From NCBI GenBank assembly GCA_031549105.1, contig JAVBQK010000066.1:1-10981 (forward strand): DNA of 10,981 bases, read 5' to 3'. This document shows positions 1 through 7,469 of this stretch, one piece after another. Origin of the DNA: Avichristensenella sp031549105 (GTDB taxonomy: Bacteria > Bacillota > Clostridia > Christensenellales > Aristaeellaceae). The stretch's first letter is position 1, and each line of letters opens with the position of its first letter. The position numbers were made by a program, and so were the translations under genes. Under the pieces are notes generated by a model. It saw only the letters and a list, made by a program, of their open reading frames with translations, did not search any database and was not told the origin of the DNA.

Positions 1-1
1 C

Positions 2-991
2 AAGAGCGCGCAGCTTGTGGCGAAGGCGGCCCGTGTACTGGGCAAATTTGACGAAGCCGATGCGTACAATGCTCTTGCCGATCAGATCCTAGCGTGGATT
101 CAAACAGAGTACTATTCTCAAACGGCCAGATGTACCATCGATACGCAGACGGTCCACGTTTTAACCCTGCAATTTAACCTGCAGGCCGATCGTGAGCGGG
201 CAAAAGCGGCGCTCAAGCAAAGACTCTCCTATGCCGACAACAAGCTTACAACAGGCTTTGTGGGCACGCCCTATCTATGCAATGTGCTATCCGATGAAGG
301 CCTTGGAAGTCTTGCCTATCAGCTATTGCTAAACGAAGAATACCCGGGTTGGCTCCACGAAATCGGCCTGGGCGCCACCACCATTTGGGAGAGGTGGAAC
401 AGCGTTAACGATGATGGCAGCATTTCTTCCACCGGCATGAACAGCCTGAACCACTACGCCTATGGCAGCATTGTGGAATGGATTTGGCGGCACGCAGCGG
501 GCATTAACCCGCAGGAAGAGGCGCCGGGCTTTAAAAAGGTGGTACTAAAACCTACGCCCAATCGGGAACTTCAGCACTTGGCGGCAGAATACCGTTCGGC
601 GGCAGGTCTGTATAAATTGGCATGGAAGTTTACGGATAAGGATCATTTGGCGCTTGACGTAACCGTTCCCTTTGGCTGTACGGCGGAACTGTTTTTGCCC
701 CTCACCGGCAAGGAAGAAACCGTCACTTTAGCTGCCGGGGATTATACCTATGCGTATGAAATCGCCCATGGGCTGTTGCCTAAGTACACCACCTTCATGC
801 CCCTGGGTGAACTCTTCGCGGAGCCAAGGGTCAAGGCGTTGTTTGATCGTCATATGCCCTTGGCCTCCAGTGTACCAAGCGATTTGCGCCATATGTCTAT
901 CCGCGAGGTGGTTGGCCTTTATGCCCCCGAAGACGAAGGGCAGCTCAAAGCCATGGACAGGCTGGACTCTCTTTTGGAAGAGCTATCGTAA
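2..991 (+). CDS. GH78 alpha-L-rhamnosidase, C-terminal part (5' end outside the window)
   Basis: The reading frame is open from base 2, so the gene enters from the left; 329 residues are visible, about a third of a usual GH78 enzyme. The family removes terminal alpha-L-rhamnose by an inverting mechanism. The visible part is the end of the (alpha/alpha)6 barrel followed by the beta-sandwich C domain. Family hallmarks are TGFVGTPYLCNVL (about 269-307), then GATTIWERW, whose Glu at 389-391 fits the family's catalytic base, then SLNHYAYGSI near 445-474. The beta domain ends near AAGDYTYAYEI at about 763. A further 75 residues of predicted helical sequence follow (about 764-988), beyond the usual family end. 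The stop at 989-991 is followed after 19 bases by the GH3 start, so the two genes are very likely co-transcribed. Whether the enzyme is exported cannot be judged because the N-terminus is missing. The GH78 assignment is firm; the exact substrate is unknown. Confidence 0.93.
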   Translation, partial: KSAQLVAKAARVLGKFDEADAYNALADQILAWIQTEYYSQTARCTIDTQTVHVLTLQFNLQADRERAKAALKQRLSYADNKLTTGFVGTPYLCNVLSDEGLGSLAYQLLLNEEYPGWLHEIGLGATTIWERWNSVNDDGSISSTGMNSLNHYAYGSIVEWIWRHAAGINPQEEAPGFKKVVLKPTPNRELQHLAAEYRSAAGLYKLAWKFTDKDHLALDVTVPFGCTAELFLPLTGKEETVTLAAGDYTYAYEIAHGLLPKYTTFMPLGELFAEPRVKALFDRHMPLASSVPSDLRHMSIREVVGLYAPEDEGQLKAMDRLDSLLEELS

Positions 992-997
992 GATGAT

Positions 998-1002
998 GGA
1001 GG
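998..1002 (+). promoter_or_regulatory. Ribosome binding site that decides the GH3 start
   Basis: GGAGG lies 8 bases upstream of the ATG at 1011. Earlier in-frame ATGs at 993 and 996 have only a weaker GGAAGAG about 10 bases upstream, and choosing them would bury this strong site inside the coding region. The frame also stays open further upstream, within GH78, but there it is only a shadow of that gene. The start at 1011 is therefore preferred. Confidence 0.75.
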
Positions 1003-1010
1003 CGAAAGAC

Positions 1011-3401
1011 ATGCTGCCATATCAAAACAAAATCCTGCCCCCTCGGCAGCGAGCGGAGGATTTGCTGTCCCGCATGAGCGACGAGGAAAAGCTGACGCAG
1101 CTTCAATGCGTGAACCCTGCTAACTTCTTCGGCAAAGACATGGGTGAGGCATTTCCCAGGGGTGTTGGGCACGTATCATGCCTGATGATCTCAACGAAGG
1201 AAAACCCGGCCGCTGTAGCGGAATGGATACGCGAGCTACAGGAAAAGTTTATGGCGCTAAGCCCGCACCGTATTCCAGCGTTGTTCCATTGCGAATCCCT
1301 GACGGGATTGCTGATGCACGGCGCCGCTGCCTTCCCAAGCGGCATTGGCCAAGGCGCTACGTGGAACCCTGAACTTGAAGAAAAAATGGCCGGGATTATC
1401 GCGGATCAGGCCGTTTCTGTGGGCCTGCGCCATGCGCTGGGGCCTGTGTTCGATATTTCCCGGGATCCCCGCTTTGGCCGCCAGGGAGAAACCTATGGTG
1501 AAGACCCAACCCTGGCCGCCGCGATGGGTACCGCCTATGTAAGGGGCTTGCAGGATAGGGGCATGATGGCCACCAGCAAGCATTTTCTCGCGTTCCAAGC
1601 CTCCATTGGCGGGATACACGGCGCGGCGTGCCCTGTATCACCCCGGCAACTGCGAGAGGTTTATGCAAAACCCTTCCAGGCTGCCATAACCCAAGGGCAT
1701 TTGGGTGCGGTGATGAATGCCTACGGCACCATCGATGGGGAGCCGGTGGCGGGGTCCAAGGCGATTCTGAAAGACCTCTTGCGGGATGAAATGCAGTTTG
1801 AAGGGCTCACCGTGTCCGATTATTGCGCAGTGATGCAACTGCACACCAATCAGCGGGTGGCAAAGTCCAAGGCAGAAGCCGGCCTCATGGCGCTGGAGGC
1901 GGGCATGGATGTGGAATTGCCGGGTCCGGATAGCTATACAGAAGAGCTCCTTGCTTATTTTAAAGAAGGCAAGGCAGATATGAAAACCTTGGATGACGCG
2001 GTGCTTCGGGTGCTCACGGCCAAGTTTGCGTTGGGTCTGTTTGAAAACCCCTTTCCGTTAGGGGAAGCCGCCGTCAGGGAGGCTTATGCCGCATCTGTTC
2101 AGGAAACGGCCCTGCAAACCGCAAGGGAATCGTTGGTGCTGATGAAAAACGATGGCATTCTGCCTCTTGATATAAGGGGCAAGAAGGTAGCGGTTATCGG
2201 TCATCATGCGGCTTCATCCAGGGCGCTATTTGGCGGCTATAGCTATCTCTCTATGAAGGAAACCATGCTGGGTATCCGCTTTACCATGGCAGGCATCGAA
2301 GTGGATGAAAGCGCCAAGGCGGCGCGGGCGGGGGAGAATAACTACCCGGGCAGTATTGTAAACATGGAGCACCCCGGTATGGAGGATCTTGCCAAAGCCC
2401 AATACCCTGGCATCTTAAATCTGCTGGAGGCCCTTCAGGAAGCCTGCCCGGAGGCGGATATTCAGTATGCTTATGGCTACCCCTACATTGGGGATGATGA
2501 ATCTCACTTCGAAGAGGCCCTTCAATTGGCCAAGAATGCGGATGTTGTCTTGCTCACATTGGGCGGGAAATACGGTTGGAACACCTCCTCCACCATGGGC
2601 GAGGGGATCGATGCCACGAACATCAACCTGCCTCCTTGCCAGGAAAGCTTTTTAAAGCAACTGGCGAAGCTTCATAAGCCAACGGTTGCGGTGCATTTTG
2701 ATGGCCGGCCTATTTCCAGCGATATGGCGGATCAGAGCATAAACGGGATTTTGGAGGCCTTCAGCCCCGGGCAGCAGGGCGCCAAGGCCATTGTGGAGGC
2801 TTTGATGGGCACCTATAATCCCGGCGGCAAGCTGCCCGTGACGGTCGCGAGAAATGCAGGGCAAATTCCGATATTTTATGCCCACGAACATGGCTCTAGC
2901 TATCATGAAGGGGAAAGTATCGGGTTTCAAAGCTATGTGGACGGGCCTCATACACCAAGATATTGTTTCGGACACGGGCTTTCATACACCGCGTTTGCGT
3001 ACAGCAATTTGGCGCTGAACAAAACAGCCTTCAAGCCCTATGAAACCATGAAGATCTCTGTGGATGTAAAAAACACAGGGGACCGTCCTGGGGATGAAGT
3101 GGTGCAGCTGTACGTAAAGGATGAATACGCAACCGTGGCGCGGCCTGTTATGGAGCTAGCAGGGTTTAAGCGGGTAAGCCTACTGCCAGGGGAAACAAAA
3201 ACCGTCTCCTTTGCATGCAAGATGACCCAGTTCGCTTTCCTGGACCAGGAAATGAAGTGGAAGGTAGAAAAAGGGGATATGCAGGCGATGGTAGGCGGCG
3301 GCTCCGACGATATCCGCTTGGCTGCTCCGTTTGAAATCAGCTCCGATGCCTGGGTGGATGGAGCTAGCCGCGGCTTTTATGCGGAAACCGAAATCCGTTA
3401 G
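1011..3401 (+). CDS. GH3 family beta-glycosidase (beta-glucosidase or beta-xylosidase type)
   Basis: This 796-residue protein is complete, and its length is normal for three-domain GH3 enzymes. The N-terminal TIM barrel (about 15-320) contains GPVFDISRDPRFGR (D148, D152), the KHF substrate-binding pair (K190-H191) and VSDY, whose D270 is the expected retaining nucleophile. The alpha/beta sandwich (about 380-630) contains FGGYSYLS and GEGIDATNINLP, the region where GH3 enzymes usually carry the acid/base Glu, then the family's GTYNPGGKLPVT segment. FGHGLSYTAF leads into a fibronectin-III-like C domain (about 675-785) with KNTGDRPGDEVVQLYV. No signal peptide is seen, so it probably acts in the cytoplasm on imported glycosides. 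It follows GH78 by 19 bases. Expected reaction: release of non-reducing beta-D-glucose (or xylose or a similar sugar). Sugar specificity cannot be assigned from the sequence. The class is certain. Confidence 0.95.
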   Translation: MLPYQNKILPPRQRAEDLLSRMSDEEKLTQLQCVNPANFFGKDMGEAFPRGVGHVSCLMISTKENPAAVAEWIRELQEKFMALSPHRIPALFHCESLTGLLMHGAAAFPSGIGQGATWNPELEEKMAGIIADQAVSVGLRHALGPVFDISRDPRFGRQGETYGEDPTLAAAMGTAYVRGLQDRGMMATSKHFLAFQASIGGIHGAACPVSPRQLREVYAKPFQAAITQGHLGAVMNAYGTIDGEPVAGSKAILKDLLRDEMQFEGLTVSDYCAVMQLHTNQRVAKSKAEAGLMALEAGMDVELPGPDSYTEELLAYFKEGKADMKTLDDAVLRVLTAKFALGLFENPFPLGEAAVREAYAASVQETALQTARESLVLMKNDGILPLDIRGKKVAVIGHHAASSRALFGGYSYLSMKETMLGIRFTMAGIEVDESAKAARAGENNYPGSIVNMEHPGMEDLAKAQYPGILNLLEALQEACPEADIQYAYGYPYIGDDESHFEEALQLAKNADVVLLTLGGKYGWNTSSTMGEGIDATNINLPPCQESFLKQLAKLHKPTVAVHFDGRPISSDMADQSINGILEAFSPGQQGAKAIVEALMGTYNPGGKLPVTVARNAGQIPIFYAHEHGSSYHEGESIGFQSYVDGPHTPRYCFGHGLSYTAFAYSNLALNKTAFKPYETMKISVDVKNTGDRPGDEVVQLYVKDEYATVARPVMELAGFKRVSLLPGETKTVSFACKMTQFAFLDQEMKWKVEKGDMQAMVGGGSDDIRLAAPFEISSDAWVDGASRGFYAETEIR

Positions 3402-3610
3402 GGGGACGTACGATCAGAATGCAGGCCTTCAACCCGTTTTACCGGGCTGTGAATATGTGCCGGATGGAGAATCCTCTGTAGTTGGAGATCGCTTCTGGAT
3501 AGGGTGTTGACGCCTGCCACCAACAGAGGGTAAAGGAATGAGGGCGCAATCAAAACGATATGCGGCCTCATTCCTTTCTATATTATGCTGTCACTAGCAC
3601 CTGTTTATCC
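3402..3610. other. Gene-free gap between convergent transcription units
   Basis: This 209-base gap lies between the GH3 stop and the stop of the small permease on the other strand. I find no convincing small gene in it. Its main content is the hairpin at 3532-3577. A minor CCCG/CGGG stem lies near 3431-3445, and a GTTGG/CCAAC pair lies at 3481-3485 and 3520-3524; neither is strong. Confidence 0.6.
3532..3577. terminator. Probable bidirectional terminator hairpin
   Basis: A perfect 12-bp inverted repeat has AAAGGAATGAGG at 3532-3543 and CCTCATTCCTTT at 3566-3577. Inside it, after one G-G mismatch, cgca pairs with tgcg, leaving a short A-rich loop. The AAA/TTT ends give a short T-run in both directions, and on the + strand the sequence continues CTATATTAT. 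It sits between two converging genes, 130 bases after the GH3 stop and 34 bases after the permease stop, as expected for a shared terminator. The T-tract is short, so efficiency is uncertain. Confidence 0.75.
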
Positions 3611-4351
3611 TCATCCTCTCCCAGCCCCAGCACCATTTATCTTCCGCCCTACTGTCACGCTGGCTAGCACTGCCCCTGTCAGTGCTATTGCCCATCTCGC
3701 CGCCGTAACGATCCCGGGCACCGTGAAGGCAGGTTCGCCGTCGGCCCCAAGCGGCAGCGTCAGCGGGTACTCGTTAAAGAACGTCACGCCCAGCCAGTCG
3801 ATTCCCAATGGCAAACTCGCTTGTCCGAGCAGCAGCAGTGCAAGCATCAGCGCGTACAGCAACCCCACATGTACCCTGCCCGCCAGCAGTCCTACGCCCA
3901 GCACCAGCAGCATCGCGGGCAGCGCCGTCATCAGCGTCGGTACAATGAATGCGCTAAACAGCTTCAATCCAAACACCTGTGCGTACCACACCCACGCTAT
4001 GCCGACGGCCATAACCACTAGCACCAAATATCCGACGATCATTGCCAAACACCGCACCGCGCGGTATGCGCGTGGGTCAATCGGCGTCGCCTCCGTAATG
4101 GCTGCGACGCGTTTTTCGTGCGGCGTATACAAGAACGTAATGAAGAACAACAGTGCGATCAGCGGCAGCGGCAGCACCGCCGATAGGTATGCCCCGTAGC
4201 TCCACTCGGAAAACGGCGCGGTGTGTGCGACGCCCCGAATCGTATTTCCAGCGAGCACCTGATAGCCAAATATGCCTGTAATGGCCAGCAGCGCAAGGAA
4301 AACTTTGTTCAGCAATAGCCGCCTTAGCTCATACCCAAGCAGCCTAGTCAA
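3611..4351 (-). CDS. Small ABC-2-type permease subunit
   Basis: This is a 246-residue, very hydrophobic protein with about six predicted membrane segments (roughly 17-33, 52-76, 101-124, 131-156, 161-178, 214-233). A basic N-terminus and a charged cytoplasmic-type loop (about 77-100, containing HEKR) separate the second and third segments. No catalytic motif is present. It is assigned as an ABC permease mainly from its place: it is the last gene of the unit, overlapping the permease/peptidase fusion by 8 bases (TTGACTAG). The start is TTG at 4351, supported by AAAGGAGG at 4361-4368 with 9-base spacing; no ATG exists near the N-terminus. It probably pairs with the N-terminal membrane part of the fusion and is powered by the ATPase. 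The short Gly/Ala-rich C-tail (GAGAGRG) has no evident role. The permease role is inferred; that it is a membrane protein is certain. Confidence 0.78.
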   Translation of the reverse strand: MTRLLGYELRRLLLNKVFLALLAITGIFGYQVLAGNTIRGVAHTAPFSEWSYGAYLSAVLPLPLIALLFFITFLYTPHEKRVAAITEATPIDPRAYRAVRCLAMIVGYLVLVVMAVGIAWVWYAQVFGLKLFSAFIVPTLMTALPAMLLVLGVGLLAGRVHVGLLYALMLALLLLGQASLPLGIDWLGVTFFNEYPLTLPLGADGEPAFTVPGIVTAARWAIALTGAVLASVTVGRKINGAGAGRG

Positions 4352-6533
4352 GGTTCAACGCCTCCTTTGTCAGCCCGCATGCATTCAGAAAGTCCTGGTA
4401 GGACAAGTACGGCGGCATCTCCAACTCCTGCGTGGTAAACAGATCCGCCATAATCCCATCCATACGTTCCTCTCCGCCGACGAGCTCCGCCGCCTTCAGA
4501 ATTTTCAGTGGCATTTCGCAATACCGCCGCGTCGTTTCATTTGCTGACCGGATCATCGCGGCATATTGCTCGGGCAGGCGATCCAGATACTCGGAATGGC
4601 GATGATAAAAGTCGCGCTGCAACGCATCCACCTGTTCCCTCCAGACATCGACATAGTACTTCTTCGCGTACGCGTCGCCATACAGTTCCTTCATGAGCCG
4701 GTATGTCGTATAGACCGTGAATCCTTCCGATGACCATTCAATATCCACGTCCGGGCTCCATTCGGTAAACATGCGGCCCAGGCCCCACCATTGGTGGATG
4801 ATCTCATGTGCCATCACCTCATTGCCACTCGCGCCCTTCAACGGATCGTTCAGCCCTTCCTCGGCGAACGATGTCTCGCCCATCACACTCATGCCGTTTG
4901 AGGCGTAGCCGCCAAACATGAACGCCGTTATCTGCACCAGCTTCAACCTACTGTTTTCAGCGAAATGTAGCGGGCCGACGTTTTGCGCGCAATACTGAAG
5001 CACGTCGCCCAGCGTCTGATGAATGTTGACGCGTTCCATCACTGCCTCGTGCTTTCGGCTGTAGAAAAAGTCGACGGACATCTCTTCTGTCGAAACATCT
5101 TGGCGCACATAGTCGGCCGCATACAGGTAGATGTGCGGGCTGTTCGCGGTCAATCGCCATTGCGCTGTGCTGTCCTCATTCTCCGCAACGCGCTCGGCCT
5201 CTCCGCCGTTCACCAACGCGCTCATATAGCTGGGCAACGCGATATCGGCCGTAATCCGGTTGTTGCGGCCCGGTTCCGCCTCCATTGCCGGCGCGAAAGC
5301 CGGTCCGGTCAGATAGATATACCGGCGCTCGATCTCGTCTCCACCCATGATTGCGCGGGCCAGGCTCCACAGCTGTGGGTACCCGCCATACTCCATGATG
5401 ACCTCGATGTCATCACCCGGCGGCAACAGGAACGCCACATGCTTTGCGCGTACGATATCATCATGTAGGTCCTCAAACGCGGTGGGCTGACCGTTCACCG
5501 CCAATGACTTGACCGTGTAGCCGCAGTTGATGCTGACGAGCTGGCGGACAGATTCGCTGCCCGTGTTGCGCATATGGTAGGTCGCAGTGCCGTGCTGCGT
5601 TCCCCAGGTGAGGTTTGGCCGGGCGTCGACATGCGTGGACAATAGCGTGACGTCTTCGGACCGTTCCGCGGCGGCAGCGTCGGCATATACATCCAGCGGC
5701 GCATGGTTGACGAACGGCTGCCCGGCATAGGCCGTCACGCCGCAAATGATTAGCAGGATCGCCAGCGCCGGGACATACGCCCGTCGCGCATTCCAGGCAA
5801 ATGAGCGGAACAATCCCTTGCCATACCGCCGCGTGCATAGCGATGACAGCGCCCACAGCCCACCGAGCACCAGCAGCCAGAACGCGCGGTTATACAATGC
5901 CATCCAAAGCGGCTGGCGGTTGGAAAAGTCGTCGGAAAGAACCGGGATGATCGGGTTGATCCAGCGCAGCAGGAAGTCCTGATGCCAATACTGGCTCATG
6001 CTGAGCAGCGCACACGCGGCGATCAGCACAAAGCTCACATCAACCCGCCGTGTCGCCTGGTAAAAAGCCCCCGCGAAAAGGCTGCCCAGCCACAGGCCCA
6101 TCATCATCAGGATCAGATAACAGCCGACTGTATCCCGAAGGTCGAACACAGTACCCATTTGCACGGCGGTGTAGGGTAGGTAAAGGAGCAACGCCAGCAC
6201 GCCGGTCACGGTGCCAAGGAGGAGCAGCGCAGCCTGCCGTGCTGCGTTCAGCACCGCCGGTGAAACAACCGTATCGGTCAACACCGCCACTTCCGCGCGG
6301 TGCACGCGGTCCATCTCCCATAGCGTCAGCAACGCGAACAGCACTGCGCCGCACAGTGCGCCCGCGAGCGCCGGATTGGCGACCAGGCGACTGGCCCGCG
6401 TCATGGCGGCCGCAGGCTGGAAACCCGCATAGCCAAGCAGTGGCGACAACAGCGTCAGGCCTGCCACCAGCCACGCGGCAGACGAACGGAACAGACGGCC
6501 CGTCTCCACCCGAAGCGCGTTTGGGAAGCTCAT
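4344..6533 (-). CDS. ABC-2 permease fused to an extracytoplasmic M1-family metallopeptidase domain
   Basis: This is a 729-residue two-part protein. Residues 1-270 hold about seven predicted membrane segments (18-38, 55-73, 101-122, 136-158, 166-183, 217-234, 251-270). Residues 271-729 are soluble: a beta-rich region (about 290-480), then a gluzincin domain with HEIIHQWWG (zinc ligands H576 and H580, catalytic E577) and SSEGF (E603, likely third ligand). Y671 lies about where M1 enzymes have their catalytic Tyr. The final helical part ends with YQDFLNACGL. An odd number of segments with a cytoplasmic N-terminus puts the peptidase outside the cell. The canonical GxMEN exopeptidase motif upstream of the zinc site is not seen; GGYASNGM (541-548) is in its place. 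The ATG overlaps the ATPase stop as ATGA. From memory, permease/M1 fusions are a named but little-studied class. The peptidase assignment is strong; substrate and exo/endo activity are unknown. Confidence 0.92.
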   Translation of the reverse strand: MSFPNALRVETGRLFRSSAAWLVAGLTLLSPLLGYAGFQPAAAMTRASRLVANPALAGALCGAVLFALLTLWEMDRVHRAEVAVLTDTVVSPAVLNAARQAALLLLGTVTGVLALLLYLPYTAVQMGTVFDLRDTVGCYLILMMMGLWLGSLFAGAFYQATRRVDVSFVLIAACALLSMSQYWHQDFLLRWINPIIPVLSDDFSNRQPLWMALYNRAFWLLVLGGLWALSSLCTRRYGKGLFRSFAWNARRAYVPALAILLIICGVTAYAGQPFVNHAPLDVYADAAAAERSEDVTLLSTHVDARPNLTWGTQHGTATYHMRNTGSESVRQLVSINCGYTVKSLAVNGQPTAFEDLHDDIVRAKHVAFLLPPGDDIEVIMEYGGYPQLWSLARAIMGGDEIERRYIYLTGPAFAPAMEAEPGRNNRITADIALPSYMSALVNGGEAERVAENEDSTAQWRLTANSPHIYLYAADYVRQDVSTEEMSVDFFYSRKHEAVMERVNIHQTLGDVLQYCAQNVGPLHFAENSRLKLVQITAFMFGGYASNGMSVMGETSFAEEGLNDPLKGASGNEVMAHEIIHQWWGLGRMFTEWSPDVDIEWSSEGFTVYTTYRLMKELYGDAYAKKYYVDVWREQVDALQRDFYHRHSEYLDRLPEQYAAMIRSANETTRRYCEMPLKILKAAELVGGEERMDGIMADLFTTQELEMPPYLSYQDFLNACGLTKEALNLD
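4361..4368 (-). promoter_or_regulatory. Ribosome binding site for a TTG-started permease gene
   Basis: On the - strand this reads AAAGGAGG, 9 bases before the TTG at 4351-4349. It lies inside the 3' end of the permease/peptidase gene, whose TAG stop overlaps the start region. This is the evidence for a TTG start and for translational coupling of the two permease genes. Confidence 0.75.
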
Positions 6534-7396
6534 TCCGTGTCCGCCCCCTTCCCGATGCGGTACAGGTAGGCGTCCTCGAGCGTCGGTTCAGCCGGCTCCG
6601 CAAACGGCGGCAGCGTCTCCGCAACGATCCGGCAACATACGCCGCGCGCCGTGTTCAGGCGCGACGTGATCTGGTATGTGCCATTCGCTGTGTGCTCACG
6701 CGTTTCAAAGAACATTCCCACATGACCTTGGGCTGCCGCGATCAGCGCCTCCGGCGCGCCGTCGAACAAGATGTGCCCCTCGTGGATGACGATCAGCCGG
6801 TTGCAGATGGACTGCACGTCCTCGATGATGTGCGTGGACAGCACGACGATCTTGTCCTGCGCGGCGGCGGAGAACAGGTTGCGAAAGTGCACGCGTTCCT
6901 CCGGGTCAAGCCCGACGGTGGGTTCGTCCAGGATCAGCAGTTCCGGCTTGCCAAGCAGCGCCTGCGCCACGCCCACGCGCTGCCGCTGCCCGCCGGACAG
7001 CGTGCGGATACGCGCCCGGCGCTTGTCCGTGAGGCGGACGGCCTCCATCGCCTCCGCAACGGCGCGCTTACTATCACGGATGCCCTTCAGTGCGCACATG
7101 TAGGACAAAAACTGCGACACGGTCAGTTCGTCGTACAGGCCAAACGACTGCGGCAAATACCCCAGCCGTGACTTTAGGCGTTTCTCCTGCTGGATCAGCG
7201 GCGCACCGTCAAGCGCAATGCGTCCGCCGGTCGGCAAAAGTCCCGCGACCAGCAGCTTCATCAGCGTGGTCTTGCCCGCGCCGTTCGGCCCGAGCAGGCC
7301 GATCAGGTTGGGACTGGCAAGGTTCAGGCAGACGCCAGCCAGCGCCTTTTTCCCGGTCGGATAGGTCATGTCCACATGATCGATCGCTATATTCAT
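6530..7396 (-). CDS. ABC transporter ATP-binding protein (ABC-2 class)
   Basis: This 288-residue nucleotide-binding subunit is complete. It has Walker A GPNGAGKT (36-43), the Q-loop at Q83 in LGYLPQ, the signature LSGGQ (133-137), Walker B LLILDEP (153-159, D157-E158), a D-loop GLD, and the switch His in STH (H189). All residues needed for ATP hydrolysis are present. The C-terminal 60 or so residues, after the core fold, are a short accessory region common in this class. The stop overlaps the start of the permease/peptidase gene by 4 bases (ATGA), so the two are tightly coupled. The protein should sit on the cytoplasmic face and drive the two permeases. The gene starts 73 bases after the kinase stop, behind a strong hairpin and a T-rich run, with only a weak AAAGGGCGG ribosome site partly inside the hairpin arm. 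Transport direction and substrate are not shown; this class is usually an exporter. Confidence 0.97.
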   Translation of the reverse strand: MNIAIDHVDMTYPTGKKALAGVCLNLASPNLIGLLGPNGAGKTTLMKLLVAGLLPTGGRIALDGAPLIQQEKRLKSRLGYLPQSFGLYDELTVSQFLSYMCALKGIRDSKRAVAEAMEAVRLTDKRRARIRTLSGGQRQRVGVAQALLGKPELLILDEPTVGLDPEERVHFRNLFSAAAQDKIVVLSTHIIEDVQSICNRLIVIHEGHILFDGAPEALIAAAQGHVGMFFETREHTANGTYQITSRLNTARGVCCRIVAETLPPFAEPAEPTLEDAYLYRIGKGADTE

Positions 7397-7448
7397 AAAA
7401 CAAAGACCGCCCTTTCGTTACGATGCTGTTGCAATCATAACAGGGCGG
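7397..7448 (-). promoter_or_regulatory. Hairpin plus T-rich run in the kinase-ATPase gap (attenuator or partial terminator candidate)
   Basis: Read on the - strand, CCGCCCT (7448-7442) and GTTA (7441-7438) pair with TAAC (7420-7417) and AGGGCGG (7413-7407), with a GAA bulge. The inner GATTGC/GCATC arms pair with one bulge and close an AACA loop. The stem is followed directly by TCTTTGTTTT (7406-7397) and then the ATPase ATG. The right arm contains the only purine-rich ribosome site of the ATPase gene. The structure could terminate some transcripts after the kinase, hide the ribosome site, or stabilise the downstream mRNA. An extended -10-like TGTTATGAT lies within it (TATGAT at 7439-7434), so an internal promoter is a weaker alternative. 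Confidence 0.6.
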
Positions 7449-7469
7449 CTTGGCATTTCTGTGTGGGGT

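Noticed and set aside
750..1010. Upstream extension of the GH3 reading frame into the GH78 gene
   Set aside because: The extra residues are Cys/Pro/Trp-rich shadow sequence. GH3 proteins start near MLPYQNKILPP, and GGAGG is correctly placed for the ATG at 1011.
3481..3524. GTTGG/CCAAC and GGTG/CACC pairs in the convergent gap
   Set aside because: The arms are 4-5 bases with long loops, no more than expected by chance.
3585..4199. + strand open frame of 204 residues opposite the small permease
   Set aside because: It is Ser/Pro/Ala/Thr-rich with no recognisable fold and is fully antisense to a membrane protein gene with a strong ribosome site.
6050..7171. Long + strand open frame (373 residues) opposite the ATPase and permease genes
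   Set aside because: It is Arg/Pro-rich, shows no domain, and lies antisense to strongly conserved ABC motifs. It is an expected by-product of high G+C codon use.
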